From Verrucomicrobiales bacterium (GTDB lineage Bacteria; Verrucomicrobiota; Verrucomicrobiia; Verrucomicrobiales; DEV007), in assembly GCA_016795385.1 (NCBI GenBank), contig JAEUHI010000062.1, positions 1 to 64,000 on the forward strand: 64,000 nt of DNA, written 5' to 3'. Numbering within the stretch: position 1 is the stretch's first letter; the number at the start of each line of letters is the position of its first letter. The notes beneath the pieces were generated by a model. The model did not search any database. It had not been told where the DNA came from and worked only from the letters and a program-made list of their open reading frames with translations. This document shows positions 52,558 through 61,178 of this stretch, piece by piece. Made by a program: the position numbers and the translations under genes.

Positions 52558-53537
52558 GCGTGCCGCGAAAAGGTGGGGCCGTCTCCGGTGGTGGAGGCAC
52601 CGGCCCAGTGGGAAAGATCGCGACCGATCAATTTGCCGAGTCGCTCGATCTCCGGTCGGAATTCCTCCTCGAGTTCCGCTCGCAGCGCGGGATCGATCGA
52701 TTTGTCGGACAGTGGCGGGATCAGGCCCGCGACGAGCCTTCGATAAAGGCGCAACGGTCCCCGCGGGATCGCATCGAGGAGCCGGTTTCCGATGGCGCGG
52801 TTCCGCAGGGCGCGCCGGATCCGGTATTCCCAGAGATAGGTGCCCGAAAGAATGCCTGAATCATTCTGCCGTTCCATGCCCGGAAGCGGATCGGCCGAGA
52901 CTCCCAGAAAGGCCGCGACCTCGCGGAGGCAGGCGATCGGATCGCGGTTGAGATCTTCCATGAGGAGGACCTTGACACGTTCCTCACCGAAGACGGAGAG
53001 GTATCGTTCGACCGACTCGGAGAAGCGCGCGGCACCGCGATAATCGAGACAACCCTTGTAGCCGCAATGCCCGGGAATTTTTCTACCCAGACGTCGATCG
53101 GGTCCCGCCGCAAGAGCGGCGCGGAAGTCACCGATATTCTCATGGGCGTAGCGGAGGCAATCATGATGCCAGGATCGCATCCACTCGACCGGGGGACGGA
53201 GCAGGATGATGATCCGGACATCTTCACCACAGGTTTCGCGGATGCGCCGGGGAGCCGACGACGAGAGGAGGTAAAGTGCCGAGACCTCCCCGACCCGAGG
53301 CTGATCGCTCGCCGCCGCAAACATCTGCTCGTAATCTTCCGCCCGGCTCACCCGGATCCAATCCTCGATCCCGAGATCATCCGAGAAGTAATGGGGCTCT
53401 TTCGTGATCCAGTAGCTGCCCGTGACAGTGGAGTGCGGCAGGTAGACTTCGGGGTGCCCGAGGAGGGCATGGTAAAGCGCGGTCGTGCCACATTTGGGCG
53501 CGCCCACGACAAAAAAGTTCGGTTTCCGGATCGACAT
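52491..53537 (-). CDS. Sulfotransferase (PAPS-dependent)
   Basis: 348 residues. The 5'-phosphosulfate loop is in FFVVGAPKCGTTALYHALLGHPEV (residues about 8-31), and the 3'-phosphate region is near IILLRPPVEWMRSWHHDCLRYAHE. Transfers sulfate from PAPS to a hydroxyl group of a sugar or lipid; cytoplasmic or membrane-peripheral. It lies on the opposite strand between the PilO-like and PilP-like genes and overlaps the former by 67 bases. The upstream 53580-53640 is very AT-rich, unlike the neighbourhood, so it may be inserted. Sulfated glycans are common in this phylum. Confidence 0.88.
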   Translation of the reverse strand: MSIRKPNFFVVGAPKCGTTALYHALLGHPEVYLPHSTVTGSYWITKEPHYFSDDLGIEDWIRVSRAEDYEQMFAAASDQPRVGEVSALYLLSSSAPRRIRETCGEDVRIIILLRPPVEWMRSWHHDCLRYAHENIGDFRAALAAGPDRRLGRKIPGHCGYKGCLDYRGAARFSESVERYLSVFGEERVKVLLMEDLNRDPIACLREVAAFLGVSADPLPGMERQNDSGILSGTYLWEYRIRRALRNRAIGNRLLDAIPRGPLRLYRRLVAGLIPPLSDKSIDPALRAELEEEFRPEIERLGKLIGRDLSHWAGASTTGDGPTFSRHAQVPGLDGVEGPSTGMASPVSG

Positions 53538-53769
53538 GAGGGAAGGACACTCCTTGCCAACGCGCCCGGAAGCGGAACCGGACGATGGAAGAGCAGCACG
53601 ATAATACTAATAAATACCAAAATAAATCAAATTATCTCAGAAGGTTTTCCCGTGGAAGGATTTGATGAAACCGTTGGAGCGATTCCGGGTTGAAGCTGGA
53701 AAGTAATGCTGGAAGTCGGCGGCTGCGGAGCGCATGATCCCGGTAGCGGACGATCCGAGATCGGCGACC

Positions 53770-54546
53770 ATGAAACCCTTTTTCCCTTCCCTCATCGTGT
53801 GGCTCGCGTTGGGAATCCCCCTGGTCGCCCAGGAGCCGCTGCCCGAAGCCGCCGATCACCCGGAGGCCCCGTCCGAGTCCGATTTCGAGGCCCTCCGCAA
53901 GACGAGCCCGTTCACCCGGGTCCTCAGTCTTTCGGAGACCTACGCCTTGCGAGGGGTCGCCCGGATCAACGGCGAACAGGTGGCGACGCTCTACAACCGC
54001 GAGACGAAAAAAACGGTGGTGGTGACGCCCGACGGCAACAACGAGACCGGCATCGCTCTGGTCGGTGTCTCCCGGGCACCGAAGCTCGACGAAGTGACCG
54101 CCAAGATTTCCTTTGCCGGTGATGAGGCGGAGCTGAAGTACGAAACGACCCAACTTTACCCCGAGCCGAAAGCCATGCCGGGCGCCCCCACCCCACCCGG
54201 AGGAAAGCCGCCGGAGGGCGAACGCCGCGGGCCTTCTCCTCAGGATATCGAACGCTACAAAGCCCTGCCCGAGGAAAAGCAGGCCAAGCTGCGCGAGTAC
54301 ATTGGCGCGGTCATGAAGAATTACCCGGACATGTCGCGCGAAGAGCGTGGCAATCTCATTCGCGGGGCGATGATGCGGCTCACCGATGGCCGCGATATCG
54401 AGATCCCGCAAGGGCCACCCGGCGGTCAGGCGCCCCAGGGTGGCAACCCGCAGGGACAGCCCTCCCAGAACTCCACGGGCAACCGCGAGGGACGATCGGA
54501 AAACCGCGATGGCGGTGAGCGGCGCGACCGTGGTGACCGGCGCTGA
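53770..54546 (+). CDS. Exported PilP/GspC-like protein with Pro/Gly/Arg-rich tail
   Basis: 258 residues from the ATG at 53770 (signal peptide, cleavage near PLVAQ). The central block LSLSETYALRGVARINGEQVATLYNRETKKTVVVTPDG has the pattern of PilP/GspC homology regions that contact the secretin. After it come a charged helical region (IERYKALPEEKQAKLREYIGAVMKNYPDMSREERGNLIRGAMMRL) and a low-complexity Gly/Gln/Arg tail. The order PilM-N, PilO, PilP-like on the plus strand supports one secretion/pilus platform interrupted by the sulfotransferase. The family link is weak; the export and domain picture is reliable. Confidence 0.55.
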   Translation: MKPFFPSLIVWLALGIPLVAQEPLPEAADHPEAPSESDFEALRKTSPFTRVLSLSETYALRGVARINGEQVATLYNRETKKTVVVTPDGNNETGIALVGVSRAPKLDEVTAKISFAGDEAELKYETTQLYPEPKAMPGAPTPPGGKPPEGERRGPSPQDIERYKALPEEKQAKLREYIGAVMKNYPDMSREERGNLIRGAMMRLTDGRDIEIPQGPPGGQAPQGGNPQGQPSQNSTGNREGRSENRDGGERRDRGDRR

Positions 54547-54574
54547 AGGCGGGGCTGCCCTCCGTGTGGCCTTG

Positions 54575-57199
54575 TCAGGGTTTGACGAGACGGATCGCCC
54601 CGATGTCCATCATGCGGGGCTGGATCGTCTGCCCGGCCGCCAGCGTGAGGGCGTAGATCTGACCGGGCTGGAGGGTCACGGTGCCGTCGAGGCGCACGGT
54701 GGAGAATTCTTCCAGCGTCGGGGTCGTTTTGGACTGCCCTTTGAGGGTGGCACCGCCAACATACACGACAAAATCGCTCGGCTGATCCCGCAGGGTCGCC
54801 TGATCCACTTCCACGGCATATTCCCCGCCCTCGGCGACCTTGAAATACCACGAGAAGTAGGTCTCCGGCGAAAGCCAGCCGGTGAGGGAGGAAAGGAAGG
54901 AATTGATCGCCGCCCCGCCATCGCCCCGGACCCGCGCCTTGTTCCCTTTGATCTCTTCACCGGGCTTGATCTCGGCGATGCCTTGGATCGATTTCTCGAG
55001 GGTCGACGAGTAGTTCTTGGCGAGAGGACCATGGGTGGGATGTTTTTCCCACTCCTTCATCAAGGCCAGTGTCTCCGGGGCGGGATACTCGACGAGGGCA
55101 CCAAAGAGGCGGCGGATGTCGTTCGGATTCTTGGTGATCTCGAAGGCCTTTTTCCAGAGCGGCACCAGCTCCGCCGCGGATTCCGGTCCGGGCAGGGTCG
55201 TGAGCCGCACGTAGGCGCGCTCGGCGGCGGCGCGCAACGCGGGATCGGAAGTGTTGGAAATGATCTGCTCCACGTCGGAGAGCACGGAGCGATCCGGCCA
55301 GCTCAGGTAGGCGAGAATCGCATCCGCCTGATACGAGGCGTCGGATTTCTGGTTGTAGATCGTGGTGAGGCGGGTGCGCACCTTGTCGCCACCGAGCACG
55401 CCGAGAATGCGGAAGAGACTTTTTCGTTCATTTCCGCTCGTGTTGGAGACCTTGGTGAGGATCGTCTCGATCACGGGATCGGTCTCGCCGCCTTTGCGCA
55501 ACACGGCGAGCACGGTATCCTCGAACACTTTCCGCACCGGCAGGGTGTGCTCGCCATGGAGCGCGCCGAGGAGCGTGTTCACATCCTTGAGCGTCGCGAC
55601 GATGCGCACGGCATTGAGGATGGAAACGCGTTGATCATCGGTGGTGGCGGATTTGAAAACCTCGATCATGTCGGGCACGGCAGGCGCGTAGTTGCGCTCC
55701 GCGAGAGCCTGGGAAAGACGCAGCCTTGCCTCGAGGGTCTCCGCACTTTTCAGATGGGAATGGATGTTTTCGCTGATCCCGTTCCCCTCGAGACGCTCCA
55801 GCACTTTGCGGGCGTCGCCCTTGATGGAGAGGGAGGAATTGGGATCCTCGAGGAAACCTACCGCGAGGGCCACGTCCGAAACGTCGCCGGTCGGGACCTC
55901 GGCCGAAGACAGCTCGATGATGCGATCCTTTCGTTTCGTCGCATTCGCTTTTCCAATCGAGGTGAAGATCGCGAAAAGGACGATGGCCGAGGCGACACTG
56001 CCGACCGCGACCCACTTGAGCCATTTCTTTCCGTTCTCGGGCTCGGGCTTGCGCTGGTTCGGCTTGCCGGCTCCGAGGGTGCCCAGAGATCCGGTGCGGC
56101 CGGTGGCGTTTTTGCCCGTCGCCCCGCCGAGTCGACCGGTCGTGGATCCGGTCTTCAACGATCCCGTGTTTTTTCCGGGGATCGCGCCCGTCCTGAGCCG
56201 GTTCGTGGTCGAGCCGGTCGCGACCGGCGCGCTTCCCGTCTTGTCCGAGACCACCACGAGCGCCGGGGGGGCGGAGGCACCACGGGCCGCGCGCACCACG
56301 GTGACGGTGCCGGTCTTGATCTCCGGAGTCGCCTCGACCGGAAGCACCTCGACGGGCTTCACTCCGGGAGGCTCGGGATTGCGCGGCCAGTGCTTCAGGG
56401 CATCGCGCGCGTCCTTCGGCCGGTGGGCGATGTCGCGGTTGATCATCCACATCACCCACTGGCAGATGGAGGGGGAAAGGTCGGGGCGCACCTGGTCGAG
56501 CGGGACGACGCGGTGCTGCAGGTGCGCGTTCATCACCTGCGGCGCGGTCTCGCCATTGAAGGGATACTGGCCGGTGAGGGCGTTGTAGTAGACGCAGCCC
56601 ATCTGGTAGAGATCGGTGCGGGCGTCGAGCTCGCCGCGCTCGAACTGCTCGGGCGCCATGAAGAAGATTGATCCCATCACCGACTCCTCCTGATCCATCG
56701 TCTGGACGGAGGGCGACTTGGAGAACTTCGCGAGACCGAAATCGAGGATCTTGAGCTGGAATTTCCCCGAAGCTTGCCAAATCACCATGATGTTGGTCGG
56801 CTTGATGTCGCGGTGGATGACGTTGTTGGCCTGCGCCGCGATGAGCGCCTCGAGGGTCTGGTAAACGACCTCGGTGAAGTCCTCCTGCGTCAGGACACCG
56901 CGGGCGACGGTCTCGTCGAGCGTCTCGCCTTTCAGCAGTTCCATCACGACAAACCCGCCCTGTTCATCCTGCCCCACGTCGAAGACCGTGACGATGTTGG
57001 GGTGGTTCAGGCTGGAGAGCGTCTGGGCCTCGGCGATCAGCTTGTTGGCCGCTTCCTTGACCTCTTCCTCGGTCGCGTTCGTCGTGGAGAGCACCCGCTT
57101 GATGGCAACCTCCCGCTGGAGTTGGGTATCGAGGGCCTTGTAGACCGCGCCCAGTCCGCCTTTGCCGATCTGATCGCGGATTTCATAGCGTTTGCTCAT
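54575..57199 (-). CDS. Membrane Ser/Thr protein kinase with HEAT-like and carbohydrate-binding-like exterior
   Basis: 874 residues. Kinase domain at residues 5-265: glycine loop GKGGLGAVY, Lys34 in VAIK, HRDIKPTN with Asp131, DFG at 153 and APEQ near 182; all catalytic residues present. An Ala/Gly/Thr-rich linker with several TGS/TGR repeats leads to one helix near 391-411. The exterior part, about 430-770, is helical HEAT-like (repeated AYVRLTTLPGP-type helices). The last 110 residues (WYFKVAEGGEYAVEVDQATL; GATLKGQSKTTPTLEEF) look like a carbohydrate-binding or fucosidase-C-terminal sandwich. A likely cell-surface sensor. Divergent from polX. Confidence 0.9.
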   Translation of the reverse strand: MSKRYEIRDQIGKGGLGAVYKALDTQLQREVAIKRVLSTTNATEEEVKEAANKLIAEAQTLSSLNHPNIVTVFDVGQDEQGGFVVMELLKGETLDETVARGVLTQEDFTEVVYQTLEALIAAQANNVIHRDIKPTNIMVIWQASGKFQLKILDFGLAKFSKSPSVQTMDQEESVMGSIFFMAPEQFERGELDARTDLYQMGCVYYNALTGQYPFNGETAPQVMNAHLQHRVVPLDQVRPDLSPSICQWVMWMINRDIAHRPKDARDALKHWPRNPEPPGVKPVEVLPVEATPEIKTGTVTVVRAARGASAPPALVVVSDKTGSAPVATGSTTNRLRTGAIPGKNTGSLKTGSTTGRLGGATGKNATGRTGSLGTLGAGKPNQRKPEPENGKKWLKWVAVGSVASAIVLFAIFTSIGKANATKRKDRIIELSSAEVPTGDVSDVALAVGFLEDPNSSLSIKGDARKVLERLEGNGISENIHSHLKSAETLEARLRLSQALAERNYAPAVPDMIEVFKSATTDDQRVSILNAVRIVATLKDVNTLLGALHGEHTLPVRKVFEDTVLAVLRKGGETDPVIETILTKVSNTSGNERKSLFRILGVLGGDKVRTRLTTIYNQKSDASYQADAILAYLSWPDRSVLSDVEQIISNTSDPALRAAAERAYVRLTTLPGPESAAELVPLWKKAFEITKNPNDIRRLFGALVEYPAPETLALMKEWEKHPTHGPLAKNYSSTLEKSIQGIAEIKPGEEIKGNKARVRGDGGAAINSFLSSLTGWLSPETYFSWYFKVAEGGEYAVEVDQATLRDQPSDFVVYVGGATLKGQSKTTPTLEEFSTVRLDGTVTLQPGQIYALTLAAGQTIQPRMMDIGAIRLVKP

Positions 57200-57261
57200 A
57201 AGGTCTCGGATTCTGAGGCAGCCCCGAATGGGCGGGAGTGGGGAATATAGCGATTCTAGAG

Positions 57262-57286
57262 GAAAATTTCACCTTTAGAAAATTTC
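57262..57286. promoter_or_regulatory. Two copies of palindrome GAAAATTTC between kinase and polX
   Basis: GAAAATTTC occurs at 57262-57270 and 57278-57286, 16 bases centre to centre, in the AT-rich divergent promoter region of the kinase gene (minus) and the DNA polymerase X gene (plus). Possibly an operator pair or simply promoter AT tracts. Confidence 0.35.
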
Positions 57287-57365
57287 TTTTTCTTCCCAAG
57301 GTGTATCTCCTTTGGCACTTGGGACGGTCTGGTGGCACCTTCCGGCCACTTTCCCCTCCCCTTCC

Positions 57366-59114
57366 ATGACCCGCGAAACCCTCGCCGACACCCTAGAAGA
57401 GATCGCCCTGCTGCTGGAATTGAAGGGCGAAAATCCCTTCAAAATCCGCGCATACCGGACCGGAGCGGAGACCGTCGCCCAGTTCCCCGGCGACATCGTC
57501 GCCCTCGCCCGCGAGGGCAAACTGAGCGGCATCAAGGGCATCGGCGACGCTCTCCAACAGAAGCTCCACGAACTCGCCTCCACTGGATCACTTGGCTTTT
57601 ACGAGAAACTGAAGGCGGAGTTTCCCCCGGGTCTTTTTGAACTTTTCGACCTACAGGGTCTCGGGCCGAAGAAGATCAAGGCACTGCATGAGACCCTGGG
57701 TGTCGATTCCGTGGCCAAGCTGAAATCCCTCTGCGAATCCGGCGAGGTGGCAAAACTCCCCGGCTTCGGAGCGAAGACCGCGGCGAAGATCCTCGAATCG
57801 ATCGCTTTCCGCGAATCGAACGCCGATCGTTTCCGCCTCGGCGATGTCGCGGGTCCGGTCGAGGAGATCCTCGAATGCCTGCGCGACCACCCCGAGGCTC
57901 TCCGTGTGGAGGCGGCGGGCAGCTACCGGCGGTCGAAAGAGACCGTGCACGACGTCGATTTCCTCGTCGCGACCAGCCGTCCCGAGGAAGTGATCGAGCA
58001 TTTCGTTTCCCAACCCTGGGTCTCGCGTGTCATTGCGAAGGGACCGACGAAAGCGAGCATCAATCTCGCGAACGGGCTCCAATGTGATCTCCGGGCGGTA
58101 AGCAACGCGGAGTTCGCCTGTGCTCTCGCCTACTTCACGGGGAGCAAAGAGCACAACGTCGCGATGCGCGGACGCGCTCTCGAGCGGGGATACACGCTCA
58201 ATGAATACCGCCTCGCCGTGAAAGAGGGATCCGAAGCAGCCGAGGCTCCCGTCTTTGAAAACGAAGCCCAGCTGCACCGCTTCCTCGGGCTCGATTACAT
58301 CGCGCCGGAGTTGCGTGAGAACACCGGCGAGATCGAGGCGGCGGAGGAGGGCGACCTGCCCCGCCTCATCGAATTGGAAAATTTGCGCGGCACCTTTCAC
58401 AACCACTCCGTGGCGAGCGATGGGAGAAACACGCTCGAGGAAATGGCCGCAGCCGCCATCGAACACGGCCTCCAATACCTCGGTATCGCGGATCACTCGA
58501 AGAGTTCCTTCCAGGCGAACGGGCTCGATGAGACGCGCCTCCGCGCCCAGATCGCGGAGATCCGGGCGCTCAACGCGCGCTACCGCGACGAAGGGTTGAA
58601 ATTCCGACTCTTCGCCGGCAACGAGGTCGATATTCTGAAGGACGGCAGCCTCGATTTCGACGACGACCTCCTCGGCGAACTCGACTACGTCGTCGCGAGC
58701 GTCCACAACGCGATGTCGCTGTCCGAAGCGGCCATGACCGAACGCCTCATCAAGGCGGTGAGCCATCCCCGCGTGACCATGCTGGGGCATCTCACCGGAC
58801 GCCTCCTCCTCGAACGCGATCCCTACGCCGTCGACATCCCCGCGGTGATCGAGGCCTGTGCGGAACACGGCACCGTGATCGAGTTGAATTGCAGTCCCTG
58901 GCGTCTCGACATGGATTGGCGCTGGTGGAAACACGCCGTCGCCAAGGGCGTGAAATGTGCCATCAATCCCGACGCCCACCGCACGAGCCAACTCGAATAC
59001 CTCGCCTTCGGCGTGCGCCTCGCCCGCAAAGGCTGGCTCCGCCGCGAAGATGTCATCAATACCCTCGACCTCGCCGCCATCGAAGCATGGCTCGGCTTGA
59101 AACCCATCACCTGA
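57366..59114 (+). CDS. polX: DNA polymerase X with C-terminal PHP domain
   Basis: 582 residues from the ATG at 57366, the normal PolX length. Residues 1-330: helix-hairpin-helix region (FPGDIVALAREGKLSGIKGIGDAL; LQGLGPKKIKALHE; PGFGAKTAAKI) and nucleotidyltransferase site GSYRRSKETVHDVDFLV with the Asp pair. Residues about 350-575: PHP phosphoesterase/exonuclease with FHNHSVASDGRN, IADHSK, GNEVDI, SVHNAMS, LGHLTGR and NPDAHR, giving all metal ligands. Acts in base-excision and gap-filling repair, with 3'-5' exonuclease activity from the PHP domain. Three bases before the oxidoreductase gene. Confidence 0.93.
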   Translation: MTRETLADTLEEIALLLELKGENPFKIRAYRTGAETVAQFPGDIVALAREGKLSGIKGIGDALQQKLHELASTGSLGFYEKLKAEFPPGLFELFDLQGLGPKKIKALHETLGVDSVAKLKSLCESGEVAKLPGFGAKTAAKILESIAFRESNADRFRLGDVAGPVEEILECLRDHPEALRVEAAGSYRRSKETVHDVDFLVATSRPEEVIEHFVSQPWVSRVIAKGPTKASINLANGLQCDLRAVSNAEFACALAYFTGSKEHNVAMRGRALERGYTLNEYRLAVKEGSEAAEAPVFENEAQLHRFLGLDYIAPELRENTGEIEAAEEGDLPRLIELENLRGTFHNHSVASDGRNTLEEMAAAAIEHGLQYLGIADHSKSSFQANGLDETRLRAQIAEIRALNARYRDEGLKFRLFAGNEVDILKDGSLDFDDDLLGELDYVVASVHNAMSLSEAAMTERLIKAVSHPRVTMLGHLTGRLLLERDPYAVDIPAVIEACAEHGTVIELNCSPWRLDMDWRWWKHAVAKGVKCAINPDAHRTSQLEYLAFGVRLARKGWLRREDVINTLDLAAIEAWLGLKPIT

Positions 59115-59117
59115 CAC

Positions 59118-60137
59118 ATGCACCAATACCTCCTCGAGCCCCGCACCGGCGGCCCCTTCGACCTCGTTCCGCGCGAACTACCCGATCCTTCCCCGGCACC
59201 GGGAGAAGTGCTCGTGAAGATCCACGCAGCCTCTCTCAACTACCGCGATCTCCTCGTGCGGGCCGGCAAATCCGCGTCCGGCGGATCGGATCCGGTGGTG
59301 CCGCTCTCGGATGGTGCGGGCGAAATCATCGCTCTCGGAGATGGCGTCACGGATTGGAAAATCGGCGACCGGGTCGCTCTCACTTTTTTCCGCGACTGGA
59401 TTTCGGGACCCTTCCAGATGGCCTGGCATAGCGCCGCTCGCGGCGGCTCGTGCGACGGAGTGCTCTCGGAGATCGTCACCGCTCCCGCCCACAGTCTCGT
59501 CGCGATTCCTTCGACGATGGATTTCGCCGAGGCGGCCACCCTGCCCTGCGCCGCGCTCACCGCCTGGCACGCCCTGATGGAACGGGGGCGCCCCCTCACC
59601 GCCGGCGAAACCGTGCTGTGCCTCGGCACCGGCGGCGTCTCGATCTTCGCCCTGCAGATCGCGAAAGCGGCGGGTGCCAAAGTCATCATCACGAGCAGCT
59701 CGCACGAAAAACTCGCGCGCGCCCGGACGATGGGCGCGGACGAGACGATCCACTACCTCGAAACGCCGGAGTGGGACCGCGAGGTGTGGCGGCTCACCGG
59801 GCAGCGCGGCGCCGACCGCGTCGTCGAGGTCGGCGGCCCCGGCACGATTGAACGCTCCCTGAACTCCGTCGCCGCCGGCGGGGTGGTCTCCCTCATCGGC
59901 GTGCTCACCGGATTCGAGCCGGCTCCGGCCACGCTCTTCACCCTCGTGAAAAAGAACGCCTCCCTCGACGGCATCTACGTGGGAAATCGTGAGATGTTTG
60001 TCAGGATGATCGCGTTCTTCGAACAGCACTCGATCAAGCCGGTGATCGACGGACGATTCTCCTTCGAAGACGCTCCCGCCGCCTATGCCGCGCTCGAGGG
60101 AGCCGGTCACTTCGGCAAGATCGTGGTGGGTCTGTGA
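59118..60137 (+). CDS. Zinc-independent MDR family oxidoreductase (quinone oxidoreductase-like)
   Basis: 339 residues. N-terminal GroES-like domain with NYRDLLVRAG, in which the catalytic zinc cysteine of alcohol dehydrogenases is missing. The nucleotide fold has LCLGTGGVSIFALQIAKAAGAKVI (NADP-type AxGxxGxxA variant), then GADRVVEVGGPGTIERSLNSVAAGG. Likely NAD(P)H-dependent reduction of quinones or enoyl compounds. Three bases after polX and three bases from the convergent glycosyltransferase stop. The class is sure; substrate unknown. Confidence 0.88.
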   Translation: MHQYLLEPRTGGPFDLVPRELPDPSPAPGEVLVKIHAASLNYRDLLVRAGKSASGGSDPVVPLSDGAGEIIALGDGVTDWKIGDRVALTFFRDWISGPFQMAWHSAARGGSCDGVLSEIVTAPAHSLVAIPSTMDFAEAATLPCAALTAWHALMERGRPLTAGETVLCLGTGGVSIFALQIAKAAGAKVIITSSSHEKLARARTMGADETIHYLETPEWDREVWRLTGQRGADRVVEVGGPGTIERSLNSVAAGGVVSLIGVLTGFEPAPATLFTLVKKNASLDGIYVGNREMFVRMIAFFEQHSIKPVIDGRFSFEDAPAAYAALEGAGHFGKIVVGL

Positions 60138-60140
60138 GGA

Positions 60141-61178
60141 TCAGATCGCCGCCATCGCCGCGGCCGCTTTTTCCGCGATCATCTCCCACGAAAATCGCGC
60201 CGCCCGGTCGAGGGCGCGCTGCCGCATCGCGGCGCGTTCGCTTGCGTCGAGGGCGAGAAAACGTTCGATCGCCGCGGCGATTTCCGCCTCGCTCTCGGGA
60301 TCGAAATAACGCACCGCGCCCTCCGACTCGGGCCCTCCCACCTCGGGCAGGCTCGCCGCGCCCGAGAGCAACACCGGACAACCGCAGGCCATCGCCTCCA
60401 GCGGCGGCAGTCCGAAGCCCTCGTAGAGACTCGGATAGACAAAGGCATCGGCCTCGCGGTAGCGACGCACCAACTCCGCGTCGTCGACCCGGCCGAGCCA
60501 CTCGATGCCGGATCCCTCGATCGTTTCCATGCCCGCGAAGTTGCGCGGGTTCGCACCACCGATGAGCTGTAGTGTCGCGCCTTCGGGGAGTTTCCCCGCT
60601 TCCTGCAGGGACACCCAGGCACGCAGGAGTCGGCCGAGATTCTTGCGTGGGTCCATCGATCCGACACACAAGAGGGTCAAGCCACCGACCCGACCCTCTT
60701 CACTCCCGGTAGGCGAGAAGGCTCCGCTGACGGCATTGCCGAGCACGAGGATGCGCTCCTCCGGGACGCCGAGAACGGGAGCGAGACGGGCTCGCGAAAA
60801 TTCCGAGACCGTCGCGACGACGGCGGCCTTTTTGGCAAGACGCGGGAGGAGCTGTTGATAGACGGTGCGGAAAGATCGGCTGAATCCCTCGGGTCCATCC
60901 CACACCGCGGCATCGTGGATCACGACGAGCTGCTTCCTCACGGAGATCGGACCGGTGTTGCAGGGAGAAAAAAGGATCTCGTCGCGCCCGATTTTCCGTG
61001 GCAGCACGAACTGTTCCCAGGCGTGTCCTTTCATCCCCGCGAGCGGTGCGGCGGGTGCGGCCTCGGCGAGGAAGACCTCATCGCGACGCGCGAGACGTTC
61101 GCTCACCTCGGTGGCGAATCGCTCGACACCGGTGAGTGGCCGGCCACGAAAGCGGGCGTTGAGGCGAATCTTCGTCAT
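60141..61178 (-). CDS. GT4-family glycosyltransferase
   Basis: 345 residues from the ATG at 61178, which overlaps the previous stop by 4 bases (ATGA); longer upstream frame is shadow. GT-B fold: ILVLGNAVSGAF near the middle, LLCVGSMDPRKNLGRLLRAW as the start of the C-terminal Rossmann domain, and the E-x7-E motif in YEGFGLPPLEAMACGCPVL. Transfers a sugar in exopolysaccharide or O-antigen-like synthesis, given the polymerase and flippase upstream. Mannosyl/glucosyl identity is not readable. Confidence 0.9.
   Translation of the reverse strand: MTKIRLNARFRGRPLTGVERFATEVSERLARRDEVFLAEAAPAAPLAGMKGHAWEQFVLPRKIGRDEILFSPCNTGPISVRKQLVVIHDAAVWDGPEGFSRSFRTVYQQLLPRLAKKAAVVATVSEFSRARLAPVLGVPEERILVLGNAVSGAFSPTGSEEGRVGGLTLLCVGSMDPRKNLGRLLRAWVSLQEAGKLPEGATLQLIGGANPRNFAGMETIEGSGIEWLGRVDDAELVRRYREADAFVYPSLYEGFGLPPLEAMACGCPVLLSGAASLPEVGGPESEGAVRYFDPESEAEIAAAIERFLALDASERAAMRQRALDRAARFSWEMIAEKAAAAMAAI

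Noticed and set aside
13164..60705. Shared 16-mer CCGACCCTCTTCACTC at 13164-13179 and 60690-60705
   Set aside because: One copy spans the end of a gene and the other is coding in the glycosyltransferase. Flanks do not align, so it is probably chance.
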